Source: Eutreptiella sp. 'Long Island Sound 2002'
Lineage: Eukaryota; Euglenozoa; Euglenophyceae; Eutreptiales; Eutreptiaceae
Direction of reading: 5' to 3'
NCBI GenBank assembly: GCA_964036045.1
Contig: OZ038380.1
Location: 126,214,899 to 126,278,898, forward strand
Length of the DNA: 64,000 bases
Shown: positions 1 through 10,990 of the stretch, one piece after another
How positions within the stretch are numbered: position 1 is the first letter of the stretch
Layout of the letters: every line of letters begins with the position of its first letter
Notes under the pieces: generated by a model
The model's database searches: none
The model's input: only the letters and a program-made list of their open reading frames with translations
What the model was told of the DNA's origin: nothing
Made by a program: the position numbers and the translations under genes

Positions 1-1325
1 GTGTGTGTGTGTGTGCGGGGGGGGGGGGGGCAGGTACAGGGAAATGTGTGTGGGTGTGGGGACTTCGTTATCGCATAGGTGGTGTTGGTGTGGCTCTTCT
101 GCCAGTGTCCTGCAAAAATGGTACGAAATTCGCACGAATTTCGCACGAAATTCGTAAGAAATTCGTGCGAAATTCGTGCCAATTTCGTACGAATTTCGTG
201 CGACTTTCGTACGAAATTCGTCCCCAAAGTGTACCGTGAATGTGGTTGTTACGAATTTCGTACGAAATTTGCACGAATTTCGCACGAATTTCGACCAATT
301 TGCATGAATTTGTATCATTTTTATGCAGAACAAACACACTCAGCCCATAGCACACAGCACAGCCACACAACAACAACACAGAAGAACAACACAGTCACCC
401 CATATCACACAGCACAGCAACACAACAACAACACAGAAGAACAACACAGTCAGGTCATCAGCAACAGTCACCAATGAGGAGCAGCAGGCAGACGAAGCAG
501 AACAAGCAGCAAGCAAAACAACGGTACCAACACAGCCGAAAAGCAGGCATTACACACACATCATGACAATCAGCAGCAACAAACACAAACGACAGACAGT
601 CACAAACTACAAACAGCACAAAAGTATTGTCCCACATAATTCAACAAAAGGCAGCCACCCATCCAACCATCCACACCCACTCATAGCACACAGCACAGCA
701 ACACAACAACAACACAGAAGAACAACACAGTCAGGTCATCAGCAACAGTCACCAGTGAGGAGCAGCAGACAGACGAAGCACAACAAGCAGCAAGCAAAAC
801 AGCGATACCAACGCAGTCGAAAAAGGCATTAAACACACATAATGACATTCAGCAGCAACAAACACAAACGACAGACAGTCACAAACTACAAACAACACAA
901 AAGTGTTGTCCCACATGATTCAACAAAACCACCCAAGAACCCAAGAACCACCAATGCATGCACATATCACCCAGGCACGCACACACCATGCACCCACGCC
1001 CACACAAACAACAACCCCTCCGACCAGGCACACCCACACACACACAAAAATGACACAAATTCATGCAAATTGTTTGAACTTCGTACGAATTTCGTACGAA
1101 ATTCGTAACAACCACATTCACGGTACGTATTGAGGGACGAAATTCGTACGAAATTCGCACGAATTTCGTACGAATTTCGTGCGAACTTCGTACGAATCTC
1201 GCACCATTTTTGCAGGACACTAGCAGAAGAGCCACACCAACACCACCTATGCATGTACCGGAGTCCCCACACCCACACACACTTCCCTATACCTGCCCCC
1301 CCCGCACCCACACACACATACAGTG
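1..1325. mobile_element. Fold-back element with TTCGTACGAA-rich inverted arms
   Basis: The left 330 bases and the right 260 bases are inverted copies of each other. Each arm runs from a GT/AC and poly-G/C tract, through a segment containing GTGTCCTGCAAAAA or its reverse complement, into arrays of the palindromic word TTCGTACGAA (about 110-330 and 1075-1205). The loop (about 340-1060) holds two diverged copies of a 250-base A/C-rich segment (from about 330 and about 680). No coding potential is recognisable in the loop, so this looks like a non-autonomous element. The left limit may lie outside the window. Confidence 0.7.
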
Positions 1326-1332
1326 CAGCAAT

Positions 1333-1618
<286 letters not shown>

Positions 1619-2364
1619 ATACAAACCCCTACACAAACACACAAACCCAAACACAAACACAAACATACCTGTTTGCTTTCATATCAGCACAAGCTACACC
1701 CCATCTGTACGCAATCCTGAAATAGCAATGCCGTCCCTGTTCAACATTGGAAAGTGCACAAGAAGAGGCCTCTCAATACCCCACAATCTGTGCTCCCAAT
1801 CACCCCTTCTGCAGAATGCTCGTGCTGGATCCTGCAGAGCCAGGCCGTGCCGCGACGCGATGCGGCTGACTGTGGTGAGAAGCCAGGCAACACCATTGGG
1901 AAGAGACTCAATACACAAAACCCGTGAAGAGAAAAAGGATACCCTCCCTAACCTTAACCGCACTTCAACAAGCAAGACACCCTCATAACCCCACACCCAG
2001 ACACTCAGGGGCTGTAAGTGGGGGGTCTCCTTGCCCCCCCCCCCCTCCCAACCCTAGACGTGGTTGATTACGCTCCTATGGTTTGACCCAATGGACCCCC
2101 CCACCCCACCCCCATGCATCTACTAGCAACTATCACCTTTGCCCTTCCCAACAACTGTGTGAGCAAGGCAACAATGGTTCGACCCCAATGGACCCCCCAC
2201 CACTGCATCCACTATCACCTATAACCTATGCCCTTCCCAACAAATTTGTGAGCAACGCAACAAAGATTAAGAAATGTAATGTGTAATGTTTTGATTTGAT
2301 CTACAAAACAAATTGTTCAATATCCAATGTGTGCAAGAAATAGCAGTGACAAGACACAATTGGG
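1619..2364. other. No recognisable gene; imperfect tandem duplication
   Basis: I see no convincing coding region. Around 2079-2265 a unit of about 95 bases beginning with CAATGGACCCCCC occurs twice with differences. The rest is unassigned. Confidence 0.5.
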
Positions 2365-2706
2365 GCCGATTCGTACGAATTCGCACGAAATTCGTACGAA
2401 ATTTATACGAATTCGTACGAAATTCGTGCGAATTTCACATTCTCGTGAATCTGTGAATCTAGCGTGAATTTATGCGTGAATTTGGGTGCCTGAATTTCAC
2501 ATTCACGCCAATCTCACCAAATGTGTTGAACCATGCGGCTACTTCAAAACTGTAAATTGCACACATTTGTTGGATCTTACTTTGGGCGAAGATAGCACGA
2601 CAAAAGCACACGATAGCACCAAGTTACGAGCAAAACACAGCAAAATTGAGTGAAATTCACGATACCGTGAATCTCGGAGTCAAACGGCCGGTTCACGAAG
2701 GGTACA
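2365..2706 (-). mobile_element. T2 left-end fragment, inverted
   Basis: This segment is the reverse complement, with differences, of the first 330 bases of the complete T2 element at 49728. It has the same TTCGTACGAA array, the same middle part and the same terminal repeat ending in GGGTACA at 2706. It abuts the interrupted dioxygenase gene of T1 copy I at the dinucleotide CA, which is what a 2-bp target duplication would leave. The other end of this T2 copy is not visible, so it is truncated or rearranged. Confidence 0.75.
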
Positions 2707-2917
2707 CAGGCAGTTCTGGCCCTGCTAGGGTTCTCCCTCCCACCGCTGGAGGGACTTGAGGCCTTGTGCCCCAAGATCATCGAGCGGTGGGAGGCAGAAC
2801 CCTGGAAGGGCCTCCAGATCCCCCACCGCGATTTTGCACTGTCAGTGAAAAAGTCACTGCACTGCATGGTCGTGTTCATCCCCCTCACCACCTCCCCCGC
2901 GTCCAAGTCCCTCCAGG
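2707..2917 (+). pseudogene. T1-I gene A dioxygenase, middle fragment
   Basis: This is a piece of the 2-oxoglutarate/Fe(II) dioxygenase-like protein, matching residues encoded at 29596-29806 in copy III. It contains the H-x-D metal-binding motif in the context QIPHRDF. The reading frame starts abruptly at the T2 fragment boundary. It continues, after the element at 2918-5681, with CPGTQGGYH at 5687. At 2914-2916 this copy has CAG (Gln), exactly where copy III has an in-frame TAG. Confidence 0.8.
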
Positions 2918-3703
2918 CTTAGGCGGCTCTATACGCACGTAGACTTTGTTGCTAAAGGGCACGATTCATGGCGATTTCAACATTCGTTTTTTGCACCTAA
3001 AAAAAGCATATCATTTTTTCGGCCAACCCCACGTGGATTTTCATCGTGGGATACAACAACCTCGCCTTTTGTTGCTTCCAAAGGTGTACGTATACACCCC
3101 CTATTCCGGGCTGAAAATTGTATCATTTAAAATTTTTGGGCACTGCAGTGCCCAAAAATTTGAAATGGCTTTTTTCAGTGGGTTATCCAGTACACCTCTG
3201 TAGTCATCTCCAGGGGTGATGTCATACTGCAGCAACATGCATCAAAACTTGGCATACCCGTTATCCATGCATGGGTCATCGCACCGCGGTGTTATACTCG
3301 GAAGGCCACGTACAATGTACCTTGCCCAATCACTTCCATGCATTCCTATCCAAATGTGCACTTGAAAATGGACTTCCAGTACTTTTGGGCACTGCAGTGT
3401 CCAAAAAATTGAAAACTCCGTATTTCACTCTTATTGGTTCCCATTGCGTAACACTTGACAAAGGACGTATGAATCATCGGACGTTGGTACTCATCCTCTG
3501 CTCATTGGAAATATATTGCCGGTTGTCTGACTGCCACCTTGGAGTGTACGCAGGCTTTGGAACGTTCCACGTCCATTGGGGGATACATTGTTTGGATCTT
3601 CGCTAGCTGCTTTTGGTCTATGCCGCATCAGGTTTGTTTTGTGATAGTATCTCTGTTTTCTTTGTCCCCTTACCTTTGCTGCCTGCGAACAGGACTTTTG
3701 TCC

Positions 3704-4698
3704 ATGGATGCGCCTCCCTTCCGGCAGTTCCTTAGTTTGAAGATATATGCTTCAAAGGAGGATCTGTCTGAGGCTGTGGGTGTGGATAAGGGTGCCGATG
3801 CGTTTTGTACGTGGGTGTTAGATCTCCGGTTGGAGTGGAGAAGTAGGCGGTCTGTAGGTGAATACATCCAACAAAGGGACAGGCGGACCGTTAATTGTCT
3901 GCCGGACCAATGGTTCCGTGTTGTTGAGCAAGAGATTTTTAATATATGGTCTGTTCTACACAAGAGGTGTCGTCCACGTGCCAAGAGGGCTGTAGGTGTT
4001 CAACCCAAGAGCCGTGTGCAACGTAGGTGTTTGGCTCACATGGGTCAATGTTCTTGCAATGTACCCTCCTTTGCAGTTCAAGGAGCAACTGCGCGCCAAT
4101 CTGTAATGAAAAGTGCTTTTGACAACAGGTCTTCATTGAGTGTACGAAGGAACAAATGGACGATATCCATCCGCTGGTGCTGAAGGTTGCTGCGAAGTTG
4201 GTACCTGTGGCTATTGGTCGAATAGCGGCCGACGTTAAGTTCCTGGTTAATCAATTGCGCGACTCTGAGGAGTGTGGAGGCTGGCAGTATATTATGACCT
4301 CTTTTTTTGATCAGGCAGTCGGTCACCCGACCTATCGGTTCGAGGAGAGGACTTTTTGCTTCTGTGTGCCCGACAAGTTTAGGGTGAAGGTCCCGAATAT
4401 TTTCATTTGCGATGAGGGTGCATACGGCAGCACCATTGGTTTGGCAGCGGCTGGTTGGCTCCTGCGTGTGCTTGGTATTGTTCCCCGGCGCGACAGACAG
4501 TCCGAGGATGAAGTCTGGCTCCTGCTTTTGACAGCATCAGCTGTACTGCCAGCACAGCTCCTGTCCTGCCTTCATGAGTCCCTCTGTCTGGCAGCTTGTT
4601 TCACTGGGCGCCAGGGTTTGTTTAACGAGTTCTGTGAACAGCTAGCGGCGTATGTGCATGAGATGGACTGTGTCTACTTGGTTAACTGGGACGCTTGA
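3704..4698 (+). CDS. Unrecognised protein of the 2.76-kb element
   Basis: Two reading frames (about 3704-4010 and 4130-4698) probably form one product joined by one or two short introns near 4021-4129. Candidate acceptors are TTTGCAG before TTCAAGGAGC and GACAACAG before GTCTTCATTGAG. The second block is 180 residues, starting MDDIHPLVLKV and ending VYLVNWDA before TGA. It has mixed hydrophobic and polar character, several cysteines and no obvious membrane segment. I cannot assign a family. As the main coding content of an element with intact ends, it may be its transposase or an accessory factor. The exon structure is inferred. Confidence 0.45.
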
Positions 4699-5001
4699 AT
4701 GCCAAGGATTAGGGACTGTATGCCAGTTGTGGTGCAGCGGCCTGGGGAAGGGGAAGATGAGGAGGGGGGGGACGATGTGGAGGAAGAGGAGGATGACGAG
4801 ATCGTGCTGGTCGGAGGTGGTGACAGCAAGAAGAGGAGCACCCCCAGCAAGAAGAAGCCGTCCTCCGACGACAGTGCGGATGAGGTTGATGATTCCCCCA
4901 AAAGGCCAGCCAAAAAGGCCAAGGACAGTACCCCCCTCAATATGTTTCACGCCAAAGTAGGTCAGGCCAAGGGTAAGAAGGCTCCACCAAAGAAGAAGTA
5001 G
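4699..5001 (+). CDS. Acidic/lysine-rich nuclear-type tail protein
   Basis: This open frame follows immediately after the TGA of the preceding frame. About 100 residues comprise a run of Asp/Glu (EDEEGGDDVEEEEDDE), then Ser/Lys-rich sequence with a likely nuclear localisation signal (KRPAKKAK), ending APPKKK before TAG. The composition suggests a chromatin or nucleolar interaction tail. It could be a separate small protein or the last exon of the same gene, because a potential acceptor (GTGGTGCAG) lies near 4737. No fold is recognisable. Confidence 0.5.
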   Translation: MPRIRDCMPVVVQRPGEGEDEEGGDDVEEEEDDEIVLVGGGDSKKRSTPSKKKPSSDDSADEVDDSPKRPAKKAKDSTPLNMFHAKVGQAKGKKAPPKKK

Positions 5002-5656
5002 ACTGCGTTGTGCGGTTGGCACTGCCTGTGTCCATGTCAGTAGTTTCTTCGCCTCGATTTGCACACTGTCGCGCGTCCTGTTCTATGCGGGTGTGAGACT
5101 GGTGCCCTTTTTCATCTTTTGGTAATTTTGGGCGCTGCAGTGCCCAAATTCAGCGACTCGCCATTTTTTTACCCCTGTTGCGCCACTTCTTTTGCAGGCA
5201 TTGTTGCCGTCATTTATTATTGCATTGGCTGCACTGGCGGCGCCTCCGTTGTTTGTCGGCACCACTGGTGGTGCATTATTTGTCACGCTTCGCATACAAT
5301 CACAGTGACTGGGTCAGCAGACGCGGTAACAAAAAGCAACCCAGAGTTTTGCATGTGTTTGCCTGTCGTCCTCCTTGCTTCATTTTTCAGGTTGCATTTT
5401 ACGGTGTGGTTTGAAATGCAGCAGCGGACGATTTTCAAGAATTGGATTTTTCTTTGGATGGACACTGCAGTGCCCAAACTTGAAGGGGATACATGTCTTT
5501 TGACTGGCACATGTTGTACCCCCTACACACAGTCATTTTGGATAATTCACAGGTTTTTGGGGGTGTTCCCTGCAAGGCACAATTGTGCAATTTTTCAAAG
5601 TGGTTTTCCAGCCCCCGTTTTGGGGTGGTACCCATTCGTGAACTGTGGCAATTTTG
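5002..5656. other. 3' non-coding part of the 2.76-kb element
   Basis: There is no convincing gene. The segment contains two of the four GCACTGCAGTGC-type palindromes (about 5128-5149 and 5459-5478) and ends in the terminal repeat. Confidence 0.6.
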
Positions 5657-5681
5657 CTACGTGCGTATAGAGCCGCCTAAG

Positions 5682-6822
5682 CCAGGTGTGCCCGGGCACG
5701 CAAGGGGGCTATCACGCTGCGAATCGGTGGGATATTGTTATCCAACCGCTTTGTAGCGTGACGCTCCTCCGCGGGACGGTGATCCACCGCAGTGCGGGCG
5801 GGCCTTGCCAGGCACTGTTCATCCCGTTTGCACCCGTCGGCTACCGGTCGTGCATGCTGACCGTGGAGCCGGAGAGTGTATATGTTTATAACGGAGCCCA
5901 AGAACAGTGTTCCGGTGATGCCCTCCGAGCTTCTGGCCGAGGGTGTGCAGTCGGGTCTCCTCTGGGCACAGAGGCCAGTTTGAACTACAGCAGCCCCCTC
6001 GACCAGGGGTCTGAGGAGGCCGAGGCAACCCCTTTAGAGGAGGACATGCCGGAGGCGCCGGCGGATGCGGAGGAGAGGCCGGACGCGCCGGCTGGTGCGG
6101 ATGCCGCCCCCCCCCCCCCACAGAGTGCGGCAGAGGAGGCCGACCCCGTGCCTGATCCCCAAGAGGAGGACATGCCGGTGGCGCCGGCGGATGCGGAGGA
6201 GAGGCCGGAGGCGCCGGCGGATGTGGAGGCGCCGGCGGATGCGGAGGAGAGGCCGGAGGCGCCGGCGGATGCGGAGGCGCCGGCGGATGCGGAGGAGAGG
6301 CCGGCCGTGCCGGCTGATGCGGATGCCGCCCCCCCCCCACAGAGTGCGGCAGAGGAGGACTTCCTCACTGCCGACGCGATCCCCCAGCCAGTCTCCTTCG
6401 TGTCGCAGGCTGAGCAGCCGTTGGACCCCCCGGTGCCCTACATGGGGGACGTCCTCCTCCTGCAAGAGGGGATGTCTGCGGGTATGCTTCTGACCCCCAC
6501 TGACCACGCGCACGTGGGGCCCACCGCCAAGGCGGCCAGAGCGGATGCCTGCCTCACTCCGCTCATCCACTGGTGGTGGCTTCCCCGCCCGAGGCCACCG
6601 ACTTCTGCCGCGTGCGCTGCCCGGCCGGCACGGTGGTGTACTCGTTCGCCGCACTGGGCGCCGTGTTCGTGCGGGAGCCAGGGGCCGGCCGCATGGCCTG
6701 GATGGCCATGGCCCACTTCACGCCGCCCTTGAGCTCCCAAGACGCCGAGATGTTGGACCTCGTCCGCGTGGACAAGGCCCGCAGCACCATCTGCTCCCGC
6801 AGCGAGAAGGTGTGCCCGCGCG
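5682..6822 (+). pseudogene. T1-I gene A exon block 1, C-terminal part
   Basis: The sequence resumes the dioxygenase interrupted at 2917. CPGTQGGYHAANRWD is followed by the distal metal-ligand region TVIHRSAGGP (copy III: TVIHRGAGGPGRALFIPF), fitting the H-x-D ... H ... R layout of phytanoyl-CoA-dioxygenase-like enzymes. An Ala/Pro/Glu/Asp minisatellite region follows, then a conserved module (VPYMGDVLLLQEG ... GRMAWMAMAHF). A frameshift near 6570 separates the last part. Coding probably ends at a splice donor at 6823. It is degraded here, so activity is unlikely. Confidence 0.75.
6053..6330 (+). repeat. Coding minisatellite (APADAEERP repeats)
   Basis: GC-rich units encode EAPADAEERP-like repeats, about seven in this copy and fewer in T1 copy III (30183-30410). 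The unit length is a multiple of three, so copy-number change keeps the frame. It separates the dioxygenase core from the C-terminal module and looks like a disordered acidic linker. Confidence 0.8.
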
Positions 6823-7128
6823 GTGCTTTGCATGCACGCGATGTTGTCACACGTTACACGAATTTGGCGCGCGCCAAATAGCAGATTGGCGCGCCAAGTG
6901 TTCGGTTGGCGCGCGCCAAGTCCAGTTTTGGCGCGCCAAGTAGCTAGTTGGCGCGCGCCAAGTGCCGTTTTGGCGCCTGAATTTATAATTAATACATATA
7001 ATTATAATTGGTTTGGTTTGATCGGAAACGTTGTTGTGAGGCTGGTTTTCGTGTTGTCTTGGTTGTCGCATTGGTGTCGTTGTGTGCATTGTTCTATGCT
7101 TGTTCAATGTGTTCTTGCGTATTTGCAG
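6823..7128 (+). other. Gene A intron carrying T1 word cluster 2
   Basis: A GT donor at 6823 and TTTGCAG acceptor at 7128 join VCPR to GPIHYANFQLEVDP in frame. The intron holds five copies of the T1 palindromic word TTGGCGCGCGCCAA (6862-6976). The equivalent introns of T3 and T4 carry their own words. The exact donor is inferred. Confidence 0.6.
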
Positions 7129-8368
7129 GTCCCATCCACTACGCCAATTTTCAATTGGAAGTGGACCCGCGTCCAGTGCCCGTGCCGGCCGGGGCGGAGG
7201 AGGTGGAGGGGCAGCCGCAGGAGCAGCCGCAGGAGCAGCGGCAGGAGTAGCAGGAGGGGTTGGAGGTGGATGTGGACGTGGTGGTGGATTGGGAAGTTCC
7301 GGAGGTCCCGGAACTGGCAGACTTCGGGAACGCCCTGCACAGCCCCGACAAGTTTCTGATGGTGACGTCGGCTGAGGCGACGGCGATGGACGTCATCGAT
7401 GGGGGGGGGGGCGATCATCAGCCGCCTGTTCCAGGCGCAGGTGATTCGGCGGGGTTCCGGACCGAATAGGGTGGTGGAGTGCCCGTTCTGGGCAGTGGTG
7501 CAGGGGAAGGCGGGGGTGCAACCATGGGTTGTCTCAGTTGTGCCCTTTGTGCAGGTGCCCTTCCCCTCCACGCACAACCGGCTCCTCCTCTGCAGCATTG
7601 ACGCTCTGGGACAGCTGCAGAGGTGGAAGCAGTGTGAGTGGAGCGACGTGCGGGCCATTGCCCCTGCCACCCACTTGAAGGAGGCAGCGCAGGCGTTTCT
7701 GCTCCGCTTCCAGAAGCAGCTCGTGGGGAGAGGGCCCAAGGGGGAGAAGGGGGGCAAGGCCGGATCCGACGCGTCTGGGAACCCCTCCCTGCAGAGCAAG
7801 CGCCGCACGGGGAGCAGGCTAGGGGCTCCTGCAGGCGCCCTCGCCCCATGACCACCCCCCAGGAGGCAGCACAGGCAGCGGGAGACGGGGGGGGGGGGGC
7901 ACAGGAGAAGGCGGAGATCTCCGCCTGGAGGCGGAGAACAAGCTGCTGCGCAAGCATCTGAAGGCGGCGGAGGCAGCCCGCAAGACGGCACAGGAGGCGC
8001 TCACCGGTGAGCGCCTTGTGGGAGCGGCGGGAGAAGGGGTGGGAAAAGCTGAGGGGGGAGTTGCAGCAGCAGGTGACCGCCACGGCGCAGGTGCGTGCAG
8101 TTGGGGGGGGGGGGGGGCAGAGGGTGGTGCCGACCCCGACCATGGGCAGCATGTGCTGTACATGCAGGCCGCGGCGGTTGAGTTGCACCCTGCACTCAGC
8201 GCCCAACGCCATGTGGCCATCGACATGGGGGTCAAAGAGGCCACCCTCACGGAGCTGAAGGGCCTGCTGGACAAGCACCCGGTTGCGCACCTGCTTGACC
8301 CCAAGCGCAGGCGGGCGGAAGAGGGCGAGGGGAGTCAGAGTAAGGGCAGCAAGCGGTCGAAGAAATGA
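7129..8368 (+). pseudogene. T1-I gene A exon block 2, coiled-coil protein
   Basis: The block starts with a Gln/Glu-rich segment containing an in-frame TAG (7248-7250) inside a Gln run, and continues in the same frame (QEGLEVDVDVVVDWEVPE). A domain shared with the T3 and T4 equivalents follows (about 7405-7720), then a basic Gly/Lys segment, a heptad-like Ala/Lys/Glu segment (near 7930-8000) and the C-terminus SKGSKRSKK before TGA. Frameshifts occur near poly-G tracts (about 7400, 7895, 8105). The role is probably DNA or chromatin binding or partner assembly, by analogy with the AT-hook versions in T2 and T3; that is inference. Confidence 0.6.
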
Positions 8369-8388
8369 GCAGGCACTGGCTTGGCATG

Positions 8389-8578
8389 GCTTTGGCGCGC
8401 GCCAAGTTCTAAGTTGGCGCGCCAAGTCCTGATTTGGCGTGCGCCAACAGGGGAGTTGGCGCGCGCCAAATGGGAAGTTGGCGCGCCAACTTACCACTTG
8501 GCGCGCGCCAACTCAGGAATGGCGCGCGCCAACTGACGAGTTGGCGCGCGCCAAGTTGTGAGTTGGCGCGCGCCAACT
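8389..8578. repeat. T1 word cluster 3 (GGCGCGCC palindromes)
   Basis: About nine copies of TTGGCGCGCGCCAA and shorter TTGGCGCGCCAA, spaced by about 8-12 bases, lie between gene A (TGA at 8368) and the transposase start (8675). Confidence 0.9.
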
Positions 8579-8674
8579 GTGTGCCATCTGTGTGCCAACG
8601 TGCACCAACGTTCCGTTGTATGATCCAACCCTCCCGCCACGTCCTCACGTGCCGGAGGTCTTTGTTTGTGCACC

Positions 8675-10264
8675 ATGCAGCGGCCCTTTGAGCAGCTGGC
8701 GCCCTCAAACTACCGCGACAGGCGCGCGCGGCTGGCGCGCCTTCGCGAAGTCGTGGGGGAGATTTTAGGGCCACATAGGCAAGTACACGTCAAAGCGGGC
8801 CGCCGCCGCATCCACCTCGTTTGCGGGGAGAGCAAACCCCCCACCCCCGATTTGGAGATGTTGGCCGCGGCCATTCTGTGGGAGAGCCGCAAAAATGGCG
8901 ATTGCTTCCGCAAACTGCAGTACAGCGGGGCCCACAGCCAATGGAAGTGCCCATGGGGAACCCTGATGAAGGTGCGAAAGGCATTGTCCGCCCCCCGTGT
9001 CACGGAGGTCCATTTTCAGACCGACGAGGACAATGACATTTTTGGGGCCGCATGCAATCTGTGGCAAAAACTGCAGGTATTTTCACCCTGCACCAAAGCG
9101 TTTCCCGGCGACCGTTCACGGTGACACGTTACACACGGCCTCTTTTCTGGCACAGGTGATGTGGCACCGTGACGGCCCCACGTTCCTGACGGACAACGTG
9201 TGGGTGGGCATCTCCTTCGACGGGACAAAGCTTTGGCAGGCCTCCTTCGTGCATTTTGCCGTTGGAGACCTGGGGAGTCATATGCCCTTGGGCTCTTGGA
9301 TCTTGCTGCGCGGATCCGAGAAGAAGGCCATCATTTCCCAATTGGCCGAGGTCTATGACATGAACGCGGACCTCACCGAGGTGGCGCACCCCCCCCAACG
9401 GCCCCCTGATTATGGGATGCATGGCGTGCACCGGCAAGTGCACAATGGGCTTTGAGCCCTCGTGAACAGCCTCCACACGGTGCATCGTCGGAAGAGGGGA
9501 AAGGCCGTGAGGTGGGTGCAATGGTTCCTGGATCCCATTCGGATCAAGGCACGGACCGCCACCGGTGTGGCGTTGGAAGAGGAGAGGAAGGATAAGAAGA
9601 AGGTGCCCCTGAAAATCGCCCAGACGGCGGCTGCCGAGTGGATGAAGAGTGAGGGATGGGACACCATGTGTGACCATCTGGAGGGGGAGGGCCTCCTGCA
9701 GCATGTCGTTGACATGGGGGGGGTCCAGGTGTCCTGGACGGACGCCTTCCGGCAATGGGGAAAATCCCTGTTGGCAACATGCGATGTCGTCTGGAAGTCC
9801 GGACCGTTGCAGTTGCCCGACATGAAAATTCTGCGAACAGAATTGAAAAAAATGGGGGAGGCCCATAAGGCCTGTGAAATGAACGTCACCCTGTGGGCCC
9901 ATCTGTGGATTGACCACCTGTTGGGATGGGCCCGCAGGTGGGGGCACATTGCCATTTTTGCCGCCTTCAAAGGAGAGGGGCGGCACAAAGCCTTGAAATG
10001 TGAAATCTCAAAGCGCAGCTTTCGAGGTGGAAGTAAAGGCGGCCGGGTGTCCAGACTGCGGGGGGCCAGAGTGCGGGTAAAGGGGGGCAAGGGGGATCGC
10101 ACGCGGAAGGGGTGGGGGGAAGTGATCCGCTCGGACATTCTGGACTGGGGGTTGTATAATAAAATTTTTTTTCTGTTTGGGAGTCGTCGTGGACGAAGCA
10201 AAGGGGGTACATAGAGAATAAGGTGGTCTTCGTCCAGGCTGAACAGGGGTCCCAAGGCATGTGA
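8675..10264 (+). pseudogene. T1-I DDE transposase (EnSpm/KDZ-like)
   Basis: Exon 1 is 8675-9076 (starts MQRPFEQLAP), the intron is 9077-9155, and exon 2 runs from 9156. Candidate catalytic residues are the Asp in GISFDGTKLW (about 9210-9230), a second Asp in the FFIADTKAQ motif and the following C-x2-C that are visible in copies II and III but deleted here near 9390, and the Glu in AFKGEGRHKALK (about 9960-10000). The H-x6-H spacing before the Glu and the D...A...CxxC layout resemble EnSpm/CACTA and KDZ transposases. Defects are the internal deletion, a stop at 9453 (TCA in copy II), and a frameshift in the A/T run near 10160. The C-terminus, EQGSQGM then TGA, is shared with copy III. Confidence 0.75.
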
Positions 10265-10494
10265 CCTCTATATATGATTGATATGCCTCCATGGCCCCCA
10301 GTTTTGAGCTACGGCTCCACAGTGTACACTACATCGGGAAGCACATCTTCTTGCACATTCACAGTCTTTTGCACATTCATCAAAAAAAGATGGAACAATG
10401 CTTTCTTCGTGCCAAGTGTGCAAGGACAGGTGAGGGACGGAATTTCCAGTGACAACAATAGTATGCAAGTCGATGGTTTGATCGGTGGGGGGAC

Positions 10495-10580
10495 ATTTGG
10501 CGCGCGCCAAGTCCGGAATTGGTGCGCCAACTTGCGACTTGGCGCGCCAACTTCTGAATTTGCGCGAGCCCAAGCTCGGG
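10495..10580. repeat. T1 word cluster 4 of copy I
   Basis: Three GGCGCGC-type palindromes are followed by the conserved T1 3' end sequence (GCGCGAGCCCAAGCTCGGGAAG and onwards), which reaches the terminal repeat at 10793. Confidence 0.85.
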
Positions 10581-10884
10581 AAGCCAACTTTGGGACTTTT
10601 TCACCGTGTAGGAGTGTTTTCAGCACGAGAGGGGCATGAAACCCGGGGTTTTTTCAGGGTAAGAAGTTTCCATTTACACCAAAAAGGAGGGAAAAATCCC
10701 TAGGTAGCCAGTGTAACAACATAATAGACACCCGCCATGATTTCGCTGCATTCCAAAGCAAGTTGGCGAATGTCTCTTGGCTTCGTAGTTACATGCAGGC
10801 CCATGGATATATTTGGTGTTGTCCAGAGCAGGTTGTTGAAGGTGCCTCTGAGGAGGCGTCACCTCATACCATTTTGCGGATGAG

Positions 10885-10990
10885 GAACTGCGGTAGCGCG
10901 CGCTATTTGTTTTATAGCGCGCGCTACATGCTATCTAGCGCGCGCAATGACCACTATCGCGCGCGCTATGCTGCTTTCAAGCGCCGGAAC
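10885..10990. repeat. TAGCGCGCGCTA palindrome cluster
   Basis: Four spaced copies of the palindrome TAGCGCGCGCTA lie upstream of gene P. Diverged relatives of the same word occur inside two of its introns (about 11360-11480 and 12338-12425). Confidence 0.85.

Larger units (their letters stand above)
2918..5681. mobile_element. 2.76-kb DNA element with perfect 25-bp terminal repeats
   Basis: The ends 2918-2942 and 5657-5681 are perfect 25-bp inverted repeats starting CTTAGGCGGCTCTATACG. They are flanked by the 5-bp direct repeat CCAGG (2913-2917 and 5682-5686). The uninterrupted site in T1 copy III has a single copy (CTAGG), so this is a clean insertion. Four copies of a palindrome around GGGCACTGCAGTGCCC lie near the two ends (about 3137, 3387, 5128, 5459). 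The internal protein is not a transposase type I recognise. Confidence 0.92.
2707..10793 (+). mobile_element. T1 transposon copy I, 5'-truncated
   Basis: The right end is the T1 terminal repeat TTGGCTTCGTAGTTACA followed by TG. The left part is missing because the T2 fragment ends inside gene A. The copy retains the later part of the gene A dioxygenase, the gene A intron with GGCGCGCC words, gene A exon block 2, and the complete transposase with its intron. It is the only T1 copy here that keeps exon block 2. A 2.76-kb element is inserted at 2918-5681. Confidence 0.85.

Noticed and set aside
5819-6654. Long minus-strand frames opposite the APADAEERP region
   Set aside because: The repeat is GC-rich and open in several frames. 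Only the plus frame continues the conserved dioxygenase, and it is shared with copy III.
8660-8700. Earlier start (MCTMQRPF) for the T1 transposase
   Set aside because: It requires a TTG start; the ATG at 8675 matches the start used in the T3 counterpart (MQRDP).
9129-9986. 285-residue minus-strand frame opposite the T1 transposase, also present in copies II and III
   Set aside because: It mirrors the conserved transposase coding strand. Motifs and the intron fit the plus strand, and the minus frame has no recognisable domain.
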